A DNA stretch of 64,000 bases, taken from positions 3,286,001 through 3,350,000 of the forward strand of contig NC_018216.1 in NCBI RefSeq assembly GCF_000219625.1, given 5' to 3'. Position 1 is the stretch's first letter. Each line of letters opens with the position of its first letter. Both the position numbers and the translations under genes were made by a program. This DNA comes from Zymoseptoria tritici IPO323 (lineage: Eukaryota; Ascomycota; Dothideomycetes; Mycosphaerellales; Mycosphaerellaceae). Below the pieces are notes generated by a model. The model had not been told where the DNA came from and made no database searches. It saw only the letters and a list, made by a program, of their open reading frames with translations. Shown piece after piece: positions 1 through 11,668 of this stretch.

Positions 1-2916
1 GAACGATTGAGGTTGATCTCCCAGTGCAATTCTCGAGCACCACAGTCTACGATCCATCCATTACTGCACCAGTCACCAGCACCCAGTACACGCCAGGTGG
101 CTCCACTGGTATTATCACTGTTACAGCAGCTGAAATTTACACAACGATCACAGACTATGATCCGCAAATCACGGCACCGACTACATCAACAATCACACCG
201 TTCAATCCTGGCCCTCCTTTGACAACCGGCACCATATCGATCGATCTGCCGGTGTCATTTTCGACAACGACTGTTTACGATCCTCAAATCACTGCACCAG
301 CCACGAACACTGAGTACACCGGCGGTCCGAGCGGCACCATTGCTGTTACAGCGCCCGAGATTTACTCCAGAACTACAGTCTTCAACCCGACGCTGACAGC
401 ACCAGCAACTTCGACGATTGTGAGCTTTACAGCTGGGCCTGTATTAACCACTGGTACCATTTCTATCGACTCACCGGTTTCGTTTACTACAACAACTGTG
501 TATGATCCCAGCATCACAGCTCCGGTAACCTCAACGGACTACACGAGTGGCGCCTCGACTGGCACGATTGTTGTGACCGCAACTCAAGTCTACGTCACGG
601 TCACTTCGTTCGGCACTGAGTTTCCAACTGCTACAACCTCGACAGTTGTGCCGTTTAGTCCAGGACCTCCATTAGCTACTGGAACCGTCCAAGTCAACTC
701 TCCACCTGCATTCGTCACGGAGACTGTCTACGATCCAGCGATCACAGCTCCGGTAACATCGACGGACTATACGAGCGGCGCATCGACTGGTACGATCATT
801 GTGACTGCGACTCAAGTTTACGTAACAGTTACTTCATTCGGCACTGAGTTCCCTACTCCCACAACCTCGACGGTCGTGCCATTTAATCCAGGGCCCCCAT
901 TAGCTACTGGAACCGTCCAAGTCAACTCTCCACCTGCATTCGTCACGGAGACTGTCTACGATCCAGCGATCACAGCTCCGGTAACATCGACGGACTATAC
1001 GAGCGGCGCATCGACTGGTACGATCATTGTGACTGCGACTCAAGTTTACGTAACAGTTACTTCATTTGGCACTGAGTTCCCTACTCCCACAACCTCGACG
1101 GTCGTGCCATTTAATCCAGGCCCCCCATTAGCCACCGGAACCGTCCAAGTTAACTCTCCACCTACATTTGAGACCACCACTTCGTTCGGCGACTTCCCTG
1201 CATCGACTGCTACGACGATTTACACCGACGGATCTCCCACGGGCACAGTGATCGTACAGCTTCCGGCGACAACTTCAGCCACGACAACTGCCACCAGCAC
1301 CACAGTCTCTGCTCTGCCAGCGCCAACTGCCTGCAGCAACCAAGGTCTCGACTGGGCCGAATACAAGACGCCCACCATCACGCCAGCACAAGCGCTTGGA
1401 TATCCCGAATTCAACCCTTCTGTAAGTGATTGACTCTTTGCCTTGAAAAGGAGCATACTTTACTAACCCGACTCTAGGCCCTCAAGACGAGCACTCCCAA
1501 CTACCAAGGTACCATCAGCAACATACCAGGCTTCGTCTTCCCTCTGGATAGGACAACCAATGAAGTCACTATCTATGATGGCATCAAGATTCCATCGGAG
1601 TTCTGGGCTCTGAATCATCAAGGATACATCTATCCTGACGTTTCCGGACCCTACACCTTTACATCCACCAACGCCGATGACCTCACCCTCGTATGGGTTG
1701 GCTCCAACGCCTATTCTGGCTGGACTCGTGCGAATGCCAACATCGAGCAGTCGTACGGTGGTGGCACTCGCGACTCCACGATTCCGCAGAGATACACTGT
1801 CAACTTGGTGGCCGGCCAGTACTATCCAATCCGCATTATCGGTGCGAACGGGAACAACGCTGCTGAGTTCCGAGTGACGGCAACCAGACCGGACGGTTCT
1901 CAATTCTTGGGTCCGAATACCCCTTCGTCGCCATTGCTAGTCCGCTTCTCGTGTGACAGCAATGTGGCACCGCCATTTCCACCCTTCAGTGGCAGCACGA
2001 CTGGTAGCGCAACCACTCAAACCTCTACCGCCACGGGCCTCACTACGAGCCTTTCTACGAGCCTCACCACGAGCCTCACAACAAGCCTCACAACGTCCCT
2101 TACAACCTCTCTCACGACGACTCTCACCACGAGCCTCACGACGACGATCTTGCCAACGACCACCACCACCTCGGCGTCCATCACGACCTCCACAACCTCA
2201 GCATCAGGCACCACCTCGGCATCTGCACTTCCCACCCCAACTTCGTGCGGCAACCAAGGTCTAGCATGGGCCGAGTACGACACTCCCGAGGTGACCTACA
2301 CGGGCGGCTATCCCGAATTCAACCCGGCCGCACTCAAGCGCCAAGCTCCCAACTACAGCGGCATCGTGAACAACATCCCTGGCTACACCTTCGACGAGGG
2401 CACTGGGGCCAACGGCCAGTTGACAATCTACGACGGCATCAGCATCCCTACCAGCTATTTCGCCATCAACCATCAAGGATACATCTATCCGGATGTGTCA
2501 GGAACCTACACCTTCACGTCGACCAACGGCGACGACGTCGCGCTCCTGTGGCTGGGAAGTAATGCGTACACGGGCTGGAATCGCGCGAACGCCAACCTCG
2601 AGCAGGCCTTTGGCGGCAGTCGTCCAAGTAAGTCGAGCAGAAGATCATCATCCACCGACGCCGCACAAATTTACTGACCACTTCTCTAGCGAGCACCCCA
2701 CAGACGTATTCCGTCGAGTTGATCGCCGGCACGTACTATCCCATCCGCATCATCGGCGCGAACGGAGCCGGAGCGACCAGTCTTCAAATCACCGCTACGA
2801 GGCCGGATGGTACGCAGTTCTTGGGTCCGAACACCTCGGGTTCGGGACTGCTGGTGCAGTATTCCTGCAACAGCGCTCTCGCTCCGCCGTTCCCGGCGTT
2901 TGGTCAGCAGACCTGA
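1..2916 (+). CDS. GLEYA-domain cell-wall adhesin, 5' partial
   Basis: The 5' end lies outside the window; the frame is already open at base 3. Exons are 1-1421, 1478-2627 and 2690-2916. The first intron has a perfect TACTAAC branch point at 1461-1467. The N-terminal part is Thr/Ser/Pro-rich, built of repeats of 75-76 residues that begin at bases 219, 444, 672, 900 and 1128, each with a YDPxITAPVTST-type block. Two GLEYA lectin-like domains follow (about 1320-1970 and 2240-2880), each with NQGLxWAEY near its start, then HQGYIYPDVSG, a DD pair, and a YYPIRIIGANG block. A TTSL-rich linker (about 2035-2200) separates them. GLEYA proteins are wall-bound lectin-like adhesins (family knowledge). No GPI signal is evident, because the chain ends in GQQT soon after the second domain. 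The missing N-terminus presumably carries the signal peptide. The family call is secure. Confidence 0.9.
672..1127 (+). repeat. Two near-identical 228-bp coding repeats
   Basis: Bases 672-899 and 900-1127 differ at only a few sites and each encode a 76-residue Thr-rich block. More diverged copies lie at 219-443 and 444-671, and a partial copy starts at 1128. The unit length is a multiple of three, so copy-number change would keep the adhesin frame. Confidence 0.9.
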
Positions 2917-3246
2917 GCAGGGATGGAGTGTTGAGGAATCTCCCGAGGCGGGTGTACGTGGTGCGGGATGTTGTAGTCTCTTTTCTTTCTCTTTTACTTC
3001 ATTTGTCTCCATCGGAGGCACGACGGTTGACCTCGAACCGGGTGTGTACGGAGTGGTCGAGCTGGTGTTCAAGATGCTCTCTCGGCAGAGCACAGCTTCG
3101 ATTGTCTACCTATTCTACATTCTCTACGTATGCTACATCAGCTACCTCCGACAAAATTGACCACCCTTTCACCGAGACTGATGCTTGACGGTCTGAACAT
3201 CGCAGCGAAACTGCTCGACAGAATACTCGCCTTCGCCATCGGTCCG
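2917..3246. other. Convergent intergenic spacer
   Basis: This is the 3' flank shared by the adhesin and the hydrolase. It contains T-rich stretches and no convincing ORF. Confidence 0.6.
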
Positions 3247-4383
3247 TCAAGCCTTCTTGTTAGCCGCCACAACCTTCCTCAGCCACTCACCAGCCCGCTT
3301 CGCTGCCACATCGGCTTCCTTTTCAAATCCAAGCAACGGACCAGCCAGAATGGTGTCGTGCACACCATGCTCCTCGACCTGTAAATCAACCTTGTTTCCC
3401 TTGATAGCATTGAATTTCTCGTACAAATCCACATCGGTGTGGTACAGAACCTCACACTCTCCAGTCGAGATGTACAGCGGAGTCTTGGTGGCAAAGGCGT
3501 GACCGTTGAAGCTGATGTATGGGTGATCCAGAGTCAGTCCGCTGTTCGCGTTGGGCTGAAGAGTCTTGGCGCCCCACATGCCGAATGCGCTGGTCACGTA
3601 GTCGGAGGCCTGGTTAGGGCTCGAGTCGAAGCCTTCCGAAGTCAGAGAGCCGGCAGGATCCCATGGAGACCACAGCCAGCAGGCAAGAGGATCGCCGAGA
3701 CCGGTCTTGGAGCCGTGTTCGGTGATGTATCTGACAAGGGAGAGAGCGAGGTTGGCGCCGGCGGAGTCACCGGAGATGATGATCTTGCTCGGGGAGATGT
3801 TCTCCTGCTTGATGAGGTAGTTGTATGCGGTGATGGCATCTTGGAGTTGAGCCGGGAAACGGCAGCCGGGATTGGAAGAGAGGCGGTACTGAGGAGCGTA
3901 GACGTGGGTTGCTTCGGAGTTTTTGATCAACATCTTGGCAGCGAATCCAGCGTCCTTGGTGCGGCCATCTCCAATAACGTAGGCTCCACCGTGGAAGTGG
4001 AGGACGACATAGCCGGCGCGGAAGCCGCTGAGGCCAGGACGAACGGGATACCAGGTGCCTCCGGTGGACTCAGGCTTGATCTCAGCATCGGAGTTGACAA
4101 CGCCTGTGTACGTCGACGCAGAAGCGACTTCAGCGACCACCCATTGCTCCTTCTCGGCGTTTGGAGAAAGGGAGAGCGGAGTCTGGACTTGCACCATGGA
4201 GGCATTCCAAAGGAAAGACTTGACGATCTGGACGAGGATGGCTTGGCGATAGGTCCATGACTTGTGAGGGCGAGTGCCGCTGGGAATGTAGTAGAGCAGC
4301 CAGAGAGGAAGTCTGACGGTGTTGAAGACGACGGCCAGGAGAGTGTAGATGCCCTTGCCGGGTTGCGATGTGAGAACGCCCAT
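3247..4383 (-). CDS. Alpha/beta hydrolase of the hormone-sensitive-lipase/steryl acetyl hydrolase type
   Basis: Single exon, 378 residues, starting at the ATG at 4383; the frame extends further upstream but reads as non-protein there. Residues 13-33 form a hydrophobic segment (LLAVVFNTVRLPLWLLYYI), probably a membrane anchor. The HGGAY oxyanion-hole motif is at 131-135 and the nucleophile elbow GDSAGAN has Ser at about 207. A late EVLYHTDVDLY segment and HGVHD supply the likely acidic and histidine members of the triad. This is the HSL-like family IV esterase layout. The substrate cannot be told from sequence; esterase, deacetylase or lipase activity on a small ester is expected. Confidence 0.88.
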   Translation of the reverse strand: MGVLTSQPGKGIYTLLAVVFNTVRLPLWLLYYIPSGTRPHKSWTYRQAILVQIVKSFLWNASMVQVQTPLSLSPNAEKEQWVVAEVASASTYTGVVNSDAEIKPESTGGTWYPVRPGLSGFRAGYVVLHFHGGAYVIGDGRTKDAGFAAKMLIKNSEATHVYAPQYRLSSNPGCRFPAQLQDAITAYNYLIKQENISPSKIIISGDSAGANLALSLVRYITEHGSKTGLGDPLACWLWSPWDPAGSLTSEGFDSSPNQASDYVTSAFGMWGAKTLQPNANSGLTLDHPYISFNGHAFATKTPLYISTGECEVLYHTDVDLYEKFNAIKGNKVDLQVEEHGVHDTILAGPLLGFEKEADVAAKRAGEWLRKVVAANKKA

Positions 4384-5862
4384 GATTGTTGTTGTATTCA
4401 ACGGATGTGTATTGTGTATACACTGAAGAGGACAAAGGCAATGTCTATAGTAGAAGACGAAGTCGTTAGCGGGACTTTCCTCTCGTTCCAAAGGCAGCAA
4501 GGAGCGCGCTGTCGCAACGAGCTGACGTGAGGTCGTCGAGTGGAGAGTCTGAGTCTGAGTCTGGATTCTCATGGTGGCCTCGGTACCTCGGCCTGGCGGA
4601 GCTGCTTCTCCTGGCTTGGCATGGCGCAAAGGACTCCTGTTTGATGTTAGAGAGGATGATGCTGGTCTTTTGGTGAGATTGTACAGAAGAATCGTCGTGT
4701 TCCAGAGACGTTGATGAGAAGGGTGCGAGGCGATGGACGTGGAGTGCGCTCGCTCGCTTGGAAAATATACGGACTGCAGGGGAAGGTGCCGGGGTGTGCA
4801 TCGCGCGTTGGTGCCTCAGGCCGAAGTTCCTCCCTCCAGCAGAGAACAACTTTCACGACAGACTTTCACATGTCAGAATAACAACGCCCAGTGTTCACAA
4901 GAGGACCACCGTGAGTACGATGCACCTTCAGGAAGACAACTCAAGGTGAAATTGGAAGTTCGACTGAACGCGCTGATATTGCTACAGAAAGCACTGTGCC
5001 GCCATCCCATTCATGCCCAAGGCCTGCCATCACCACCGCCGTCGCCGTCAACAAGAACAACTCACCACTGGGAGGATCTTAGCCGTGGATCCTCGCAATG
5101 AAGAAGACCACGTTGTCACCCGAGCACTGCGATGAAGTGCCCTCCCTTTGCTCGGGGCCTGTCGTGTTAGCAAAAACCCCAATGTCCTCCGCCCTCTTCC
5201 CCTCCCCGCTGGTGTTTGACTGCTCTCGCCTCTGTTGACCCCCCAAAGCAAGCCGTCAGTCAGGCTGCGAAGCTTGGCGTCTCTCCGTCGGCCTTCAAAA
5301 CCAAGTTCAATCCACCGCCCATCGCAAAAAAAGGCCTGGTCACTAATGGACCGTATACCCGAGAGTCTCATTCTTTTGCCTCCGCTGATTTTGGGCTCAG
5401 GTCATCCTTCCTCGTGGTAATCCGTCCAAGTGTCGCCGGTCGTTCGTGCTGCCTATCGTTCTTCCAGTAGTCTCCCGTACCAAGTTGCCCCGGTCGTCTG
5501 TGCTGCCTGTCGTCCCTCTAGTAGTCTTCCGTACCAGCTCTCCCTGATCGTCGTCCCGTCCGGTCGTCTGCCTGCTGTGCGCCTCGCTGCCTGGATTTTC
5601 TTCCGTGTGTTTTTGGTCCTCGCTCCAGCTCCAAAGGAATCGTCATCCCAGATGTCGTCGAAGGTCGGTATGTGTCGGGTCGGTCGTTCCGTGCCCTTGG
5701 ATGTTTTCGCTGTCCCTGCTCAGTGGATTTTTCAGCTGTTCCTGCTTGGTTGATCCGCGTCCCCTTGCGTTGGTCGATTTCGTTCCGCCAATAACGGGTA
5801 TTATACTGGCTTTCTCCCTGCCTGGCCCGAGGCTCTTTCTCTCTCCGTCTCACCTCGCCTCT
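4384..5862. other. Intergenic, no supported gene
   Basis: It holds the upstream region of the hydrolase and the 3' flank of the next doubtful gene. Several short overlapping ORFs exist, but none has protein-like composition or splice continuity. Around 5430-5600 there are repeated TCGTC/GTACCA pyrimidine-rich stretches of low complexity. Confidence 0.5.
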
Positions 5863-6639
5863 TTACCACCTCCGCCACTCCGCTCTCCCCACTCCAACAC
5901 CCAGCCCACTGCTCTCCGACCTCTCCGGCTTGATCATCGGTCCGGTGAGAGTCGTCGCCGCTCTGACACCAGTACCACGTCGCGCCATCTCTCCACGTCC
6001 CGCCTGGACCTCCACACTCGTCGCCACCGCCAACCGAGCCGCCGACGGGAACCAAGACAACTTCTTCGGCTTCACCGCCCTCACCTGCGTCACGCCCATC
6101 TCCACCACCCTCGCCCGTGCCAGCTGCACCTGCACCACCTCCGCCATCTCCACGCGCACCTCCTCCACGCCAGCCAACTCCACCCACTCCATCCCCATCT
6201 CCACCGCCTCCATCACCTCCATCACCTCATCATCCCTCACCGCCATCTCCTTCGTGCCTCTCAGCACGTACCCATCCGGTACATACCCTCGTCCGTCGGT
6301 CTGGACAACGGCTCCGATGGTATCAGAGCTACCCTGCAACTTAGCCACGAAAGCTTCGGCCGCAGTACTCGCCTTCCACACATCGAATCGCGCCAGCAGA
6401 GCCTGGAAGGCGTCGTCGTTCTTGGGGAGGTCACGTCCCTAACCGTGCTCCGGCCTCGAAGCGTCGTCGTCGTATTCCGGCTCCGAGCAAGAAAGAAAAG
6501 AAGAGTCCTCCGGGATTCCAGCGTCCTGGTCCTCCGGAAGTGCGTCGGCGAGAGGTTGGGATCCACCTGCAAGTCGAGCTGCCGCGTGGGAGATCGTGGC
6601 GGCGGCGGAAGCGAATACCGTGCATGCGAACGCGAACAT
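5863..6639 (-). pseudogene. Possible small secreted protein gene interrupted by an in-frame TAG
   Basis: An ATG at 6639 opens with an Ala-rich hydrophobic start (MFAFACTVFASAAATISHAA) that resembles a signal peptide. It lies about 115 bp downstream of a TATA-like motif. The frame runs 66 codons to a TAG at 6439-6441, then continues open in the same frame for about 190 codons to 5863. The second part contains GYVPDGYVLRG, then a Val/Met/Glu-rich segment. No GT-AG intron of usual length removes the TAG without breaking the frame. It may be a decayed gene, a stop polymorphism, a readthrough gene, or a 66-residue gene followed by chance open frame. The opposite strand is also open over much of this GC-rich stretch, so the strand call itself is uncertain. 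No family recognised. Confidence 0.4.
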
Positions 6640-8930
6640 CGTGGGGGAGCTTCGAAAGTGTCGAGTGCTGCTGTTAGTCTGATGTCGAATGTGTATGCGC
6701 GGTATGAGGAAAGAAGAAAGAGAGAGGGAGAGAGCCGGGGGAAGGCGCGGGGGTTATATATCTGGGGGATGTAAACAAACCGGAAGAACACGGGTTGAGA
6801 GAGTGGTTCTCACGTCATGTTGCTGCTGGAAACGCTCAAATCCGTGGTACGGTGGTACCAGTTCTCGTGGAGCTAACTCAAGCCGGCGGTGAAATCCCGT
6901 GAGGTGGCGATGCGATCGGGGTGATCGCATGCGACGTACACAAGATCGGGCCACATACTCGAAGGATACAACGAGGACTACGCATTATCAACAGAAGGCT
7001 GACGCGACGAGGAATCACACTGTCGAGGGGCGCTTGAGTACTGCGACACATTGCAAGGAATCGAATTGTTCTCCCATCTTGTGAAAAAGCACCGCAAGCC
7101 GAAAGGGGTTTGGCCGGTCGGGCGACGCCGAATCGCGGATTCGTATAGCGATCGAGCACGGACAGGAAGATGCGCTTCCGATGACACATGAAGATCTTAT
7201 GACGCAACAAGACTGTCAAGATAATACACGTGTTCGGGAAGAGGTCCAAAACGCATGTCGGAGTCTGGTAGGCGGTCGGGAGAAAAGGGGTTCGAGATGT
7301 TGTGTCGGGAACGATCTCGCGCGGTGTATGAGAATGTCCGCGATCGCGCAGCAAAAGCTTCGCGTCTCGAAAAGGCTAAGGTCAGTTCGAAGGGATCGCG
7401 ATTGCTACGGCCATATTCGGTGCTCGGACTCTCGGCTCGGATTCGGTCGTCGACTTCAGGTCAGGCGGCGACGACTTGGCGGAGTATCAACAAGTAGCGG
7501 ATGACGACCTCTTGCATCTCTTGCGATACGATCGAATCAGTCGAATGTCTTTCAAATGATCGCATGATTCTCATATCTCGTCGAAGCATCGCTTTTTAAC
7601 CTTGACCTCTGTGCTCTGTGTGACGGAATTCGTCCAACTCAGGTCAGCCAAACTCGGCTCGGAACGCCAAAGTTGTATGGAGCCTTCCCAACACTTCATG
7701 TCAGCTCCGACCAACCTCTGGCATCAAGGGATCCACACACGGAACAGAGCGAGTAGAGTGAGGTCGTTCTAAACATCATCCTGTCTCTCATTACACTGCC
7801 CGAATACGGCGTAGCGTAACGCTCGGGCATCGTGTAAAAGTGGTGGGACGGCGGTCTTAGGGTTGGAGCTTGGCGTTGCCGACTTCTCCGTCTTCTCACC
7901 ATCTTCTTCCTTCCTTCCATTCCATCCTCATTATCACACCGCACCCGATCGCTATCCCAATCATTCCGCAAATGCTCCGTAATAGACGCTCATAGGCCGC
8001 CTGATCTTTGCTGGCATGAGGCATCCATGAGGCCGCCTACTTCAGTCCTCCAGCCTCGACAGTAGGCCCGCGAACGTCTGGCTTCTACACAGCCACGGCC
8101 ATCAAGGCGACCAGCAAAGATGTCAGGCAGACGCCCAGAAAGGTGTCAGAGAGCGGTGCGGACTCGGGCAGACGACGAGCGTCCTGCTTGCGGACTCCTT
8201 GTGGAACGTCCAGCCTCCTGCCAATGACCTGTTCCAGAGCCTCTCCAAACTCATGCCAGCGTCATGGCCGAATTGAATTGCCTTGGAGATCCTGTCATTT
8301 GTTCCGTGGGATCTCATGTCAATCCGGAGCACTGCCACCTCCCTCACCGCCCGATAACGACGGCGCTGGAACTCCCTCCGCGAGACGCACGCGACAGTCT
8401 GATGTTCTCCGCGAGAATATCGGAACTGATGCCGTGACCCGAAACCACATCCACTGCCCCATGATCACACATCTGGAAGATACTGCGGCCTTCTTGCCGG
8501 CCTGGCAAATCTCCGTCCGCGGTGGCCGCCCTCCTGGCCGGGCATGCGTGGCAACGACTGCATTTCCCTCCATCTGCCTTCACTCACCGCGAATCGTACT
8601 CATTACGGTGATTTGATCACCTGGATTCTTCTGCCGCCCGCCAGGAGACATATCCAAGGTTTGTTTGGCCGAGGAGGCGCAATTCGCTGTCGTTCTTGGG
8701 CGGTGCTGCTTTTTGTGATTTCATTCGCCATGGAAATCCCTCGCATCGGATGTTATCGAAGCTCAAGGCGAGTTCATCGTGATGCCCCTATCCTGCCGAT
8801 CTGTCAGTTCGCGTTGCGCAGACATTTGCAGACCGCTTAAAAAGGTAGGATGCTCTCTGTTCATACCTCACCTTTCCTGATCTTCACTCAACTCGCAGCA
8901 CGCAATACACGTCACACCAAAATATAGAAC
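6640..8930. other. Gene-poor stretch
   Basis: About 2.3 kb with only short ORFs that overlap on both strands. I found no splice-compatible chain of exons and no recognised domain. It contains the promoter side of the first zinc-ribbon gene; a TTAAAAA-type A/T run at about 8836-8842 may act as its TATA element. Confidence 0.5.
6754..6761 (-). promoter_or_regulatory. TATA-like box upstream of the 6639 ATG
   Basis: The minus strand reads TATATAAC here, followed by a pyrimidine-rich tract running to about 6700, an arrangement common in fungal promoters. It lies 115 bp upstream of the proposed start. Confidence 0.45.
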
Positions 8931-9280
8931 ATGTGCTCCAACGACATCAACATCACGGAAGATGCAGCGCTGTACATCCACCTAGCCTCGCCGGCATCTA
9001 CAACATCCTGCGGCACATTCACCGTCGAGCCGGCGCATCTGCACAACACCACTCGCAACGACACACATCACGGTGCTGCCGAATCTCTCCATGGCGCGAG
9101 CAATCGCCATCCACGCTCAAGTTGGTGGTCAGTATCATCTACCTCAGGCTTCTCACAGGCCTCCGCTGACTTGTTAGGACTTGCTGTCACTGCAGTCAAA
9201 CCAATGGCCCGAATGGAACGACTCCTCCCAGATGTCCTGTCTGTGGGCATTTCAAGGATGGCTCGTGTACAAATTACTGA
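8931..9280 (+). CDS. Small zinc-ribbon protein, tandem copy A
   Basis: Exons 8931-9127 and 9178-9280, with a 50-bp intron; 99 residues. The first two-thirds is hydrophilic, His/Ser/Thr/Asn-rich and probably disordered. The end is WWTCCHCSQTNGP, then RCPVCGHFKD and a last Cys (C-x2-C-x3-N-x9-C-x2-C-G-H). This resembles a RanBP2-type zinc finger (W-x-C-x2-C-x3-N-x6-C-x2-C), with a longer loop and an added GH..C tail. The intron splits the second Trp codon as TG|G, exactly as in copies B and C. Reading through the intron gives a misleading 151-residue ORF; the spliced form is preferred because it restores the family motif. No signal peptide is seen. Function unknown; RNA, ubiquitin or protein binding are possibilities drawn only from the finger type. 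Confidence 0.75.
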
Positions 9281-10961
9281 TGCCAGAGAGATCGAGGCGT
9301 ATCTTCCGCATCGACTGGTACAGGGCAATGTGGACTCGTTTGGGGTGCTTGGGCTTGTTTCGTTGTTGATCACCGCGGTAGAATAGATGCATTGCACTTC
9401 CGTCTCATTACCACCTTTCACGATTCACTCATTTGAGTTCAACGTCAATTTTTTTCACTTTATACAATTGGAAGGATCATGTTTCATTCTTCGGCTGCGG
9501 ATGATGTTCCTGCATGCAGCCGAGCAAGCCCAAGCGAGAAACGACGCCGGTCTCCGCTCAACCTCTCACCCTCATACGCAAACACCTCCAATGGACCACT
9601 TCCTCTACCTACGTCAGTCCAAGAATGAGAAGTTCAGAATCGCCTCCCAACACGATCGATGACTAGCGCCAAGCCCAAGGAGGCCGCCCCTTGGGAGGCC
9701 CGTCCTTGCCGGCTCGACACCTCATGACGCAGACACATTTACAAGATGGCGAGCGATTATGGCTATGTCGAGGTCGCAATTTGCTGGATCGGAAGTCCCG
9801 AAGCAGCAAGTCTTCTCCCTATTGGCGGTCCACCCTCGTGATCAGGGGCCGCGATGTTGTGACGCCTCGGGCAGGAAGGCGGAAAGAAGTGCGATTCTCC
9901 CACAGCAGCTGGTAACACAAACCGCCAATCAATCTTTGCAAAATACTGCGGACCGCTGAAGGCGCAGCGCTCTTCTAGGTTGTATTCGTGCTACTGCTGG
10001 CGGTCGGTGTCACCCGGCCGCTATCAGGTGTTATGATTGGGGTCCTCCTTGATCCGACAAGTGACTTATGGCGGGCTCTAGCCAATGACGAAATTAGGAT
10101 GGGGGAGGCCGTCTGATATACCCTTCGATGTGTCGCCTCCCGCGTGTGCTTCCTTCCACGTGGCTATCCCGGCATCGTGGCTTCGTCGGACAGACGCCTG
10201 CATGGACTCACTGACCTGAATGGGCATTCTCCGGAACAGCATGAACTGCTTCGAGTGAGGCGAAGGCAATATGATGTGATGTGTGCGGGTGGCGCAGACA
10301 TGGGAGTAACTCCATCTGGCACCTCACTTACTGGCGTGGGACGTTTCTGCCCTACCTCTGTCAACCTCGCTGTCGCCGATGTCGCAAATCTCAAGACCAC
10401 GAGGACTGGATGGCTCCAATTCCACGTTTCAAGTTCAGCGAACGACTTGTTGCCTTCTGCGCAGCAGGACCGCCAACCGTTGTCGGCCGATTACGGTTCG
10501 TTGATCCACATGATATCTCTCGTCGAGCAATACACCTCCAGCTATTGGACTGAAGCACCGGACATCATAACATTACTGGTCTCTGAAGACAGGGCGTACT
10601 TCGACTAGGTGGTTCTAATATCCAAACATGCTGGCGGCAGAAGGCATGACGGTCCATCCAGAGGAGGCGGCCTACTTGGTGGCCGCCTGCGTCGTTTCGA
10701 ATGCGAGGACATGATGCGACGCTGCAAATGTGATCGTCTTCCTGTTGTTCGTTGGCGGTCCGGGAGGTGTGCGTTGGTCCATGAGGCACCTCTTTCGTGC
10801 GCCTCGCTTTTCGGTATGGTCGTATATATGGAGTAGAGATGGGAAGTAAAGGTGACTATCCTAAGCATCAGTTCACATTCATCAAGCACAAAGTCGAATA
10901 CTACGCAACTCTGCAAGATTAAACACCATCAATCGAATAGCTGTCTCTTTTCCGAGTCATT
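9281..10961. other. Spacer between zinc-ribbon copies A and B
   Basis: It contains no confident gene. Short stretches rich in GGAGGCGGCC-like words occur at about 9668-9700 and 10660-10690, and a related word occurs near 8030, which may mark an ancestral duplicated upstream segment. Confidence 0.45.
10823..10829 (+). promoter_or_regulatory. TATA box of zinc-ribbon copy B
   Basis: TATATAT lies 133 bp upstream of the ATG at 10962, in an otherwise mixed-composition region. Confidence 0.45.
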
Positions 10962-11320
10962 ATGAAGACCAGCTTCAAGTCTCCTCACGTCACCAGTCTG
11001 GCCATGCCGTCTACGATGGCTCCCAACACTTCCGCCAGCGAGAGCCACACTGTACACTCACACTGTCACAAAAGCGGCGACGAATGTATGACCAACAATG
11101 ACAACGACGACATCCTCGGCCACCTCCGCAACGTCGGCCGGTCTTTCGGCGTCAACATGAGAGGCTGGTGGTACGTCTACCTTCTGCATTAAGCTCGCCT
11201 CCAGTGCTGATACTCTGCAGGGTGTGTTGCAACTGTCGCCAAACCAATGGTCCGCACATCACTCCGACTCGATGCCCTACTTGCGGTCATACCAAGGATG
11301 CGTACTGTTACATTTATTGA
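10962..11320 (+). CDS. Small zinc-ribbon protein, tandem copy B
   Basis: Exons 10962-11170 and 11221-11320, with a 50-bp intron; 102 residues. The N-terminal 69 residues are Ser/Thr/His/Asn-rich and differ freely from copies A and C. The C-terminus is WWVCCNCRQTNGP, then RCPTCGHTKD, then a final Cys and Tyr, with C-x2-C-x3-N-x8-C-x2-C-G-H spacing. The intron sits at the same TG|G Trp codon as in A and C. Reading on without splicing gives a stop after WWYVYLLH, so splicing is needed to reach the zinc ribbon. It is the closest relative of copy A over the ribbon (QTNGP, CGH.KD). Function unknown. Confidence 0.78.
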
Positions 11321-11668
11321 GTTGGTCTCATGTAATTTCGTTCGGGATATGCGTTCGGGGTTTGCTTGCAGAGTTGCAGCTGATGAAGGAGGGTTCGACA
11401 TCCTTTTGTTCGAGGGCGTTCTGGCATGTGCTTTGGAGCAGGATCTCGCGATCAGTCTTTAAATCAGGGTTGTCCCAATGAGCAAGAGCGCAGGTAGCTG
11501 AAGTGCTAGGAGTAATCGATTTTCCTGTCCTCTGATTGCTCAGGTATTCTGATGCCATATTTTCTCGACGACCATATTTTCTCGACGCTGTGAAGAACTT
11601 TAATCAAAAGGAACGAGCATCTGTCGGCTTGTGATTCCCACACGAGAAGCTCAACATCCGTGAATATC
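11321..11668. other. Spacer between zinc-ribbon copies B and C
   Basis: 348 bp with no gene. A short direct repeat (ATATTTTCTCGACG-like) occurs at about 11555-11588. Confidence 0.5.

Noticed and set aside
5605..6774. Long plus-strand open frame of 389 codons
   Set aside because: Its product is a low-complexity His/Arg/Leu/Pro string that looks like the antisense of an acidic coding frame, with no domain.
10281..10553. A possible fourth, decayed zinc-ribbon copy (PRCRRCRKSQDHED resembles the second half of the ribbon)
   Set aside because: The first C-x2-C knuckle, the WW pair and the splice site are missing; the similarity is short enough to be chance.
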